A stretch of DNA of 64,000 bases from a virus: positions 1 through 64,000 of IMG/VR virus record IMGVR_UViG_3300026334_000001; one strand, written 5' to 3'. Below are positions 60,382 to 64,000 of the stretch, piece after piece (position 1 is the stretch's first letter; every line of letters starts with the position of its first letter). A program made the position numbers and the translations under genes. The notes under the pieces are model-generated. The model had not been told where the DNA came from. It did no database searches and worked only from the letters and a program-made list of their open reading frames with translations.

Positions 60382-61596
60382 CATTTTGTTATCTTAAAGG
60401 CTTTTTATCCTTTAATTCTTATACTACAAAATATCTCGTATAAGTTCGGCATATATTTTCTTCCTCTATTTTTAATATTAGTAGGAAGTGGACACTCTTG
60501 GGAGAATTATATTCTATTAACTGTAATAGGTTCATCTCCTATGCTCTACACTATTCTCCATTGTTTAGATGTAGAATTAGCACGGTATCCAAAGTATTGT
60601 TCAAATTTTATCTTTTTTCTAACTAAAAAGCATTTACTACCTTCATACAAGTATTCATATATTTCTCCTATTTTTATAGTTCTATTCCTATTATAATCAA
60701 ATCTTAATAAGAAATAATTACAAGTTTTTCCTGCATGTTCATATATCACAGGTTTTATATCAAATAGTTCTTGGAATATATTTGCTATTTGTTCCGTGAA
60801 TATTTTTGAATTAAATACAAAACTAAAATTAAAAAATATTTGAGATCCTTTATTTTTATGAAATGATACTGAACCATCTCCATCAAAATAACCCCTTATG
60901 AAATGTCTTATTAATTCTTTTGGTAATAAATTAAAATCAAAATTAAATGAATGATCGTGAGTTTTATTAGGTATAATCTTATATTTGTTAATTAGAGTAT
61001 TACAAATCCTTCTTGAATTAATCTTTAAATTAACTTGTTCTTTTCTAACCTTCACTCCTGATTGATTGTTTCTAAAAAATAGTTTTGAATTTGGACTGAT
61101 TTCTTCTTTTATTAATTTTATTACTTCCAAATCATCAACACTATTTAAAAATACTAATCTTTTACTATCTTCATTAACTCTTTCAGTTACTTCAATGCTT
61201 CCATCTGCAATAATAAATCCTAGAATATACGCTTTTTCTTCTGTATCAATATTATCAAAATAATCTTCATTATGATTATAATATTGATTTATATTCTTAA
61301 CTACTAGTTCTTCTTTTTTAATAACCCACGTAGCTTTATTATATTCTATATCTAATATTTTACAGATTTGTCCTACACAATATCCTTTTTCTAGATAATC
61401 TTTTAGCAATACAATTTTTTCATTTTCTATTCCTCTATCTGGAGGAGCAATTTTAAAATTTGAGAAATCCATAGTATATAGTATTTGTATACCACAATAT
61501 AGATATTTCTCTAGAAAAATCAAAAATTATTTATTTTGTTCACCGTTTTTGCCCAATTTTTCATATAGATTACTCTATAAGGTGGCATTCATTTCT
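60382..61596 (-). other. Group I intron (1215 nt) inside the amidoligase gene
   Basis: Exon 1 ends GTGGT (61601-61597), and its last U pairs with G of the internal guide GCCAC (61586-61582), giving a 5-bp P1 with the conserved U-G at the splice site. Bases just before the guide, ATGAAT (61592-61587), pair exactly with exon 2's first six bases ATTCAT (60381-60376) to form P10. P2 is TATAGA-GTAA-TCTATA (61579-61564) with a GNRA loop. Hairpins near the 3' end lie at 60438-60444 with 60418-60424 and at 60396-60413. The intron ends in G. Removal restores frame and joins SG to IHYH. It carries a LAGLIDADG gene. Confidence 0.85.
60546..61472 (-). CDS. LAGLIDADG homing endonuclease encoded in the group I intron
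   Basis: 308 residues from ATG at 61472; an earlier TTG at 61523 is less likely. Two LAGLIDADG motifs, LGFIIADG at 84-91 and IRGYFDGDG at 192-200, show a single-chain enzyme of two half-domains, each with its catalytic acid. Residues 22-52 look like a helix-turn-helix (DYLEKGYCVGQICKILDIEY). It would cut intron-less copies of the amidoligase gene and promote intron homing. The gene has its own start and lies between the 5' core elements and the 3' hairpins of the intron, as is usual. Confidence 0.9.
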   Translation of the reverse strand: MDFSNFKIAPPDRGIENEKIVLLKDYLEKGYCVGQICKILDIEYNKATWVIKKEELVVKNINQYYNHNEDYFDNIDTEEKAYILGFIIADGSIEVTERVNEDSKRLVFLNSVDDLEVIKLIKEEISPNSKLFFRNNQSGVKVRKEQVNLKINSRRICNTLINKYKIIPNKTHDHSFNFDFNLLPKELIRHFIRGYFDGDGSVSFHKNKGSQIFFNFSFVFNSKIFTEQIANIFQELFDIKPVIYEHAGKTCNYFLLRFDYNRNRTIKIGEIYEYLYEGSKCFLVRKKIKFEQYFGYRANSTSKQWRIV

Positions 61597-61905
61597 ACCA
61601 CTCCCTTCATTAAGAGCAGAATTTCGTTTTAATTGAGTACAGATATTAAATAAACAAATCAAACCTTTATGACCTGCTGGAATACGATATCTTTGCTCTC
61701 CTTCTCCATTATTAACATCCATTATATCTGGAATAGATGTAAAAGCTACTTCATTATAATTTTCACCTTTACTACATTCTATTTCAAATCCTGTAGAATA
61801 TGGAAGATAACTATCTGCTGCTTTAGCTAAACGATCATTTCCATGCGCTGCTAAAGCTAGAGGAGCATAATATATACACTCCTCCAGAATAGACTTTTCT
61901 TGCAT
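61597..61905 (-). CDS. Amidoligase, exon 1
   Basis: 103 codons ending in SG. GFEIE at 39-43 is the first conserved strand of phage amidoligases, with FTSIPDIMDV at 55-64, RYRIP at 72-76 and GLICLFNICTQL at 81-92. Without splicing the frame would run only 9 codons into the intron (stop at 61570), giving a truncated protein without H-x-H and EFR. The spliced protein has 234 residues. The ATG overlaps the previous stop by one base (TAATG), so it is translationally coupled to the basic protein gene. Confidence 0.75.
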
Positions 61906-62351
61906 TAGTATTCTCCGTTACGTTTTTCTCCAGTTTTAGCAACTGGTTGTGGTGCAGCTCTTTCTACAGCAAATAAAGATTTTAAAAGAGCAATATCTTC
62001 TTCAGAAACTTTACCATCTCTAATCTCTTTAGCTAGATCAGCAACTACACTAGACTTAGCTTTTTTCTCAATCTTCTCTGCTTTAACTGCACGTTTAGCT
62101 GCTTTAACTGCTGCTTTAGTTTCAACAATGATTTGTTCTTTAACTTCTTCTTTAGCAGTTGCTTCTGGAGTTAATGCTTTTACAACAGCTGCTAAACCTT
62201 TCTTAGTTCTCTTAGCATTGTATTCAGTAATCATATCCTTAAAAGGTTGAAGAGCTTCTTTACTACCTGTTTTAGTATAAACAGTTTCTCCAATGATTAC
62301 ATTTAGGTTTCTACCTATTTGTTTAAATTTAATTTCTGGTGACTTTTCCAT
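61905..62351 (-). CDS. Basic Ala/Lys-rich protein
   Basis: 148 residues. An N-terminal beta part (IKFKQIGRNLNVIIGETVY) followed by a long Ala/Lys/Glu-rich helical stretch (AKEEVKEQIIVETKAAVKAAKRAVKAEK; only key AAVKAAKRAVKAE given as pattern) and an acidic-hydrophobic helix (EEDIALLKSLF). The composition suggests a nucleic-acid-binding or amidoligase-partner tail. One-base overlap with the amidoligase gene. Family not recognised. Confidence 0.5.
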   Translation of the reverse strand: MEKSPEIKFKQIGRNLNVIIGETVYTKTGSKEALQPFKDMITEYNAKRTKKGLAAVVKALTPEATAKEEVKEQIIVETKAAVKAAKRAVKAEKIEKKAKSSVVADLAKEIRDGKVSEEDIALLKSLFAVERAAPQPVAKTGEKRNGEY

Positions 62352-62357
62352 TTTAGA

Positions 62358-64000
62358 TTAATTTGTTTGTGCAATAATTTGTTTAGCTTGTTCTAATAAC
62401 TCTTCTTCATGTGGTTGAAGTATTATATAATGCTCTGCATTTAATTTCTTCTTCTTCAACTTCATAAAGTCAATTATCAAATCTGAATTACCTTCTACAT
62501 CTCTAGAAGAAATAAGTGTCAATAACTTAAGTCCTTCCTCATATTTCAATACTTGTTTTAATGTATCTCGTATTTCTTCATCCCACCAATTATTCTCCTC
62601 CATCATTGTATAACATTCTGATAGAAATTCAGTAGTACAATATCTAGCATTACTAGTATGTCTTCCAACATAATTACTAAGTTCTGCTATTCTATCTGTA
62701 TGTTCTGCACAGATCTTACGATAAGCATAATGAGTTAACTGAATCTTATCAGTCATATTCTCTCTAATGTAATGAGCTGTTATTGTCTTAATAAAAACTT
62801 TGTTTCTATTAGATATGAATTCTTCACCTGTCATACAATTTGACTGATTTACTAAATACTTATGATTACTTTTAGCAGTTGTGAAAACCCTAATTTTATG
62901 TTTATGTAAGCCACCAACATTTCTCCAGTTACCTGCATAACTAAGAGATTTCTTTCCCGATAACATTAAAGCAATCTCCTTAATTAATTTCTTATTTTCT
63001 GGAAGATCATAGATAATAAGTTCAGATTTTACTTTATTTAAATCTAAAATTTCTTTCTCTTCTACTCCAGTACTAAAATAAGTAACATTAATTTCATTCT
63101 TGCCAAGCTTATTAGTTACTCTTCTTTCTCTTTGAGAATCTATCCACTCTTTAGGAATGTTAGTTTGCTCATAACTATGAGATTGTTCTACTAAATAATC
63201 TTGTAATACTTTTTTTACCTTTTGAAATAACTTTACTTTGTTAAGACCATTTTGCATGTATGGTGTATTAACTAAACCTAAAGCTTTATTCCATTGATTA
63301 AAAGATAAAGTACTCTTTCTTACTAATGCAAAATTCTGCAAATAGCTATTCTTTCTTGTTACTACTTCTCCTTTAATACGATATAAACTACCTCTTCCAA
63401 TATGATCACATTTGTGAACCTTAGTAGAATTCTCCTTTTTAAGTAATCTTCCATTACTATATACAGCACTCACATAAAAAGGAAAATATGGGTTGTCTGT
63501 TGGTATTTCAATACCTAAGTTTTCTAATCCTTTTAGAGAAATAGGATGTAGATCTGGAATAGCTATTTCTTTATACCATTCATAATTACTACCAGTTCTA
63601 GGATTCTTACCGTACTTCTCTTTAAATCCTATCTTCAATGATATACCTTCAGTTAATTTGATCATCCTATAAGGAGAATCTTTAAGCTTTACATATTCAC
63701 TAATAGTAGTACAAATAGCAGCATCAGATTTAGATAATTCTATTAACTCCTTTTTAGCTAACTCTATTTTATCTAGAATTAATTGTTTAGCAGTTTCATC
63801 ATATCTTAATTGCTCTCTATTTGGAGTAACCATTAGTTCTCCTATATTAAACTTAAGACCGATACCAATAGGAATTGTTTCTATACCTAAATAATTGTAA
63901 TCAATTGGATATGCTACTTTACCAAGAACTATATGAATATCATCAGAATACTTACAATCATTTCTATACTTAAAATGCTTACCTTCATAAATCTTATAAT
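62358..64000 (-). CDS. GHKL ATPase / rIIA-like protein, C-terminal part (cut by window edge)
   Basis: The frame stays open through the right edge, so the ATG at 63833 is internal; at least 547 codons are seen. The upstream part carries LGKVAYPID and FNIGELMVTPNREQLRY: the GEL-VTP-NRE pattern is typical of the second domain of GHKL-type ATPases such as phage rIIA-like and topoisomerase/MutL-related proteins. The N-terminal ATP-binding Bergerat fold would lie off the window. The remaining 400 residues are unassigned alpha/beta sequence. Confidence 0.6.
   Translation of the reverse strand, partial: YKIYEGKHFKYRNDCKYSDDIHIVLGKVAYPIDYNYLGIETIPIGIGLKFNIGELMVTPNREQLRYDETAKQLILDKIELAKKELIELSKSDAAICTTISEYVKLKDSPYRMIKLTEGISLKIGFKEKYGKNPRTGSNYEWYKEIAIPDLHPISLKGLENLGIEIPTDNPYFPFYVSAVYSNGRLLKKENSTKVHKCDHIGRGSLYRIKGEVVTRKNSYLQNFALVRKSTLSFNQWNKALGLVNTPYMQNGLNKVKLFQKVKKVLQDYLVEQSHSYEQTNIPKEWIDSQRERRVTNKLGKNEINVTYFSTGVEEKEILDLNKVKSELIIYDLPENKKLIKEIALMLSGKKSLSYAGNWRNVGGLHKHKIRVFTTAKSNHKYLVNQSNCMTGEEFISNRNKVFIKTITAHYIRENMTDKIQLTHYAYRKICAEHTDRIAELSNYVGRHTSNARYCTTEFLSECYTMMEENNWWDEEIRDTLKQVLKYEEGLKLLTLISSRDVEGNSDLIIDFMKLKKKKLNAEHYIILQPHEEELLEQAKQIIAQTN

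Noticed and set aside
60370-60696. + strand frame near the intron 3' end
   Set aside because: It runs antisense through the end of the endonuclease and the intron core and has no protein-like character beyond AT-rich hydrophobic runs.
60382-61596. Intein instead of an intron in the amidoligase gene
   Set aside because: Stop codons follow exon 1 within 9 codons and the endonuclease has a separate start, so there is no continuous frame; the RNA pairings P1 and P10 support a group I intron.
1-64000. Recoded stop codon (TAG as Gln), known in some crAss-like phages
   Set aside because: TAG ends several genes in good context (for example 5974, 17030, 18242 and the endonuclease at 60546) and long genes lack in-frame TAG.
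1-64000. Diversity-generating retroelement acting on the fibre genes
   Set aside because: No reverse transcriptase gene and no template/variable repeat pair were found in the window.
1-64000. CRISPR array, insertion sequence or integrase
   Set aside because: No regularly spaced direct repeats, transposase or recombinase signatures were seen.

Overview
The window is 64 kb of an AT-rich, tightly packed genome of a tailed phage of the crAss-like group (order Crassvirales), which infect Bacteroidota. The assignment rests on gene content and order: a crAss-type major capsid protein, a ring/muzzle tail module, virion cargo proteins, and a giant protein carrying the DxDxD signature of a virion RNA polymerase, facing an oppositely oriented replication module. 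Two spaced TTTG / TAnnTTTG-type promoters (near 55.9 and 47.65 kb) fit a Bacteroidota host. Both edges cut through genes, so this is an internal part of a larger genome. Standard code 11 is used: TAA, TAG and TGA all end genes.

Left arm, all on + (1-44,760): end of a portal-like gene, acidic scaffold-like protein, major capsid protein and further head/neck genes (1-6.5 kb); a receptor-binding cassette with collagen-like, beta-propeller, long repetitive and jelly-roll-like fibres (6.5-15.4 kb); a lysis cluster with muramidase endolysin, small membrane proteins and a probable one-piece spanin (15.8-18.2 kb); collar/ring proteins and the 1279-aa muzzle (18.2-24 kb); then ejected cargo: 820 aa, 620 aa, a 3849-aa protein with zincin and RNA polymerase motifs, and a ~1600-aa protein with a PD-(D/E)XK nuclease motif. 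A 27-bp palindromic terminator separates this arm from the converging right arm.

Right arm, almost all on - (44.8-64 kb, read right to left): GHKL/rIIA-like ATPase (cut by the edge), an amidoligase gene interrupted by a group I intron with a LAGLIDADG endonuclease, DUF1653, SF2 helicase, DnaB-like helicase, P-loop ATPase, two abundant acidic-tailed ssDNA-binding-type proteins with their own terminators, primase, RusA-like nuclease, ThyX, an Acb2/Tad1-hairpin-like protein (candidate anti-CBASS sponge), PD-(D/E)XK exonuclease, dNMP kinase, uracil-DNA glycosylase, a MazG-like pyrophosphohydrolase and several very small genes.

The most notable points are: (1) the split amidoligase, where P1, P2 and P10 pairings and the restored reading frame place both splice sites to the base; (2) a gene-free stretch at 47.28-47.66 kb holding a promoter- and terminator-bounded structured RNA with an 8-nt loop-loop complementarity, followed by a second folded leader; (3) a 14-bp motif, TTCTTTCCTAGAAG, present eight times on both strands and in three codon frames; (4) the Acb2-like protein.
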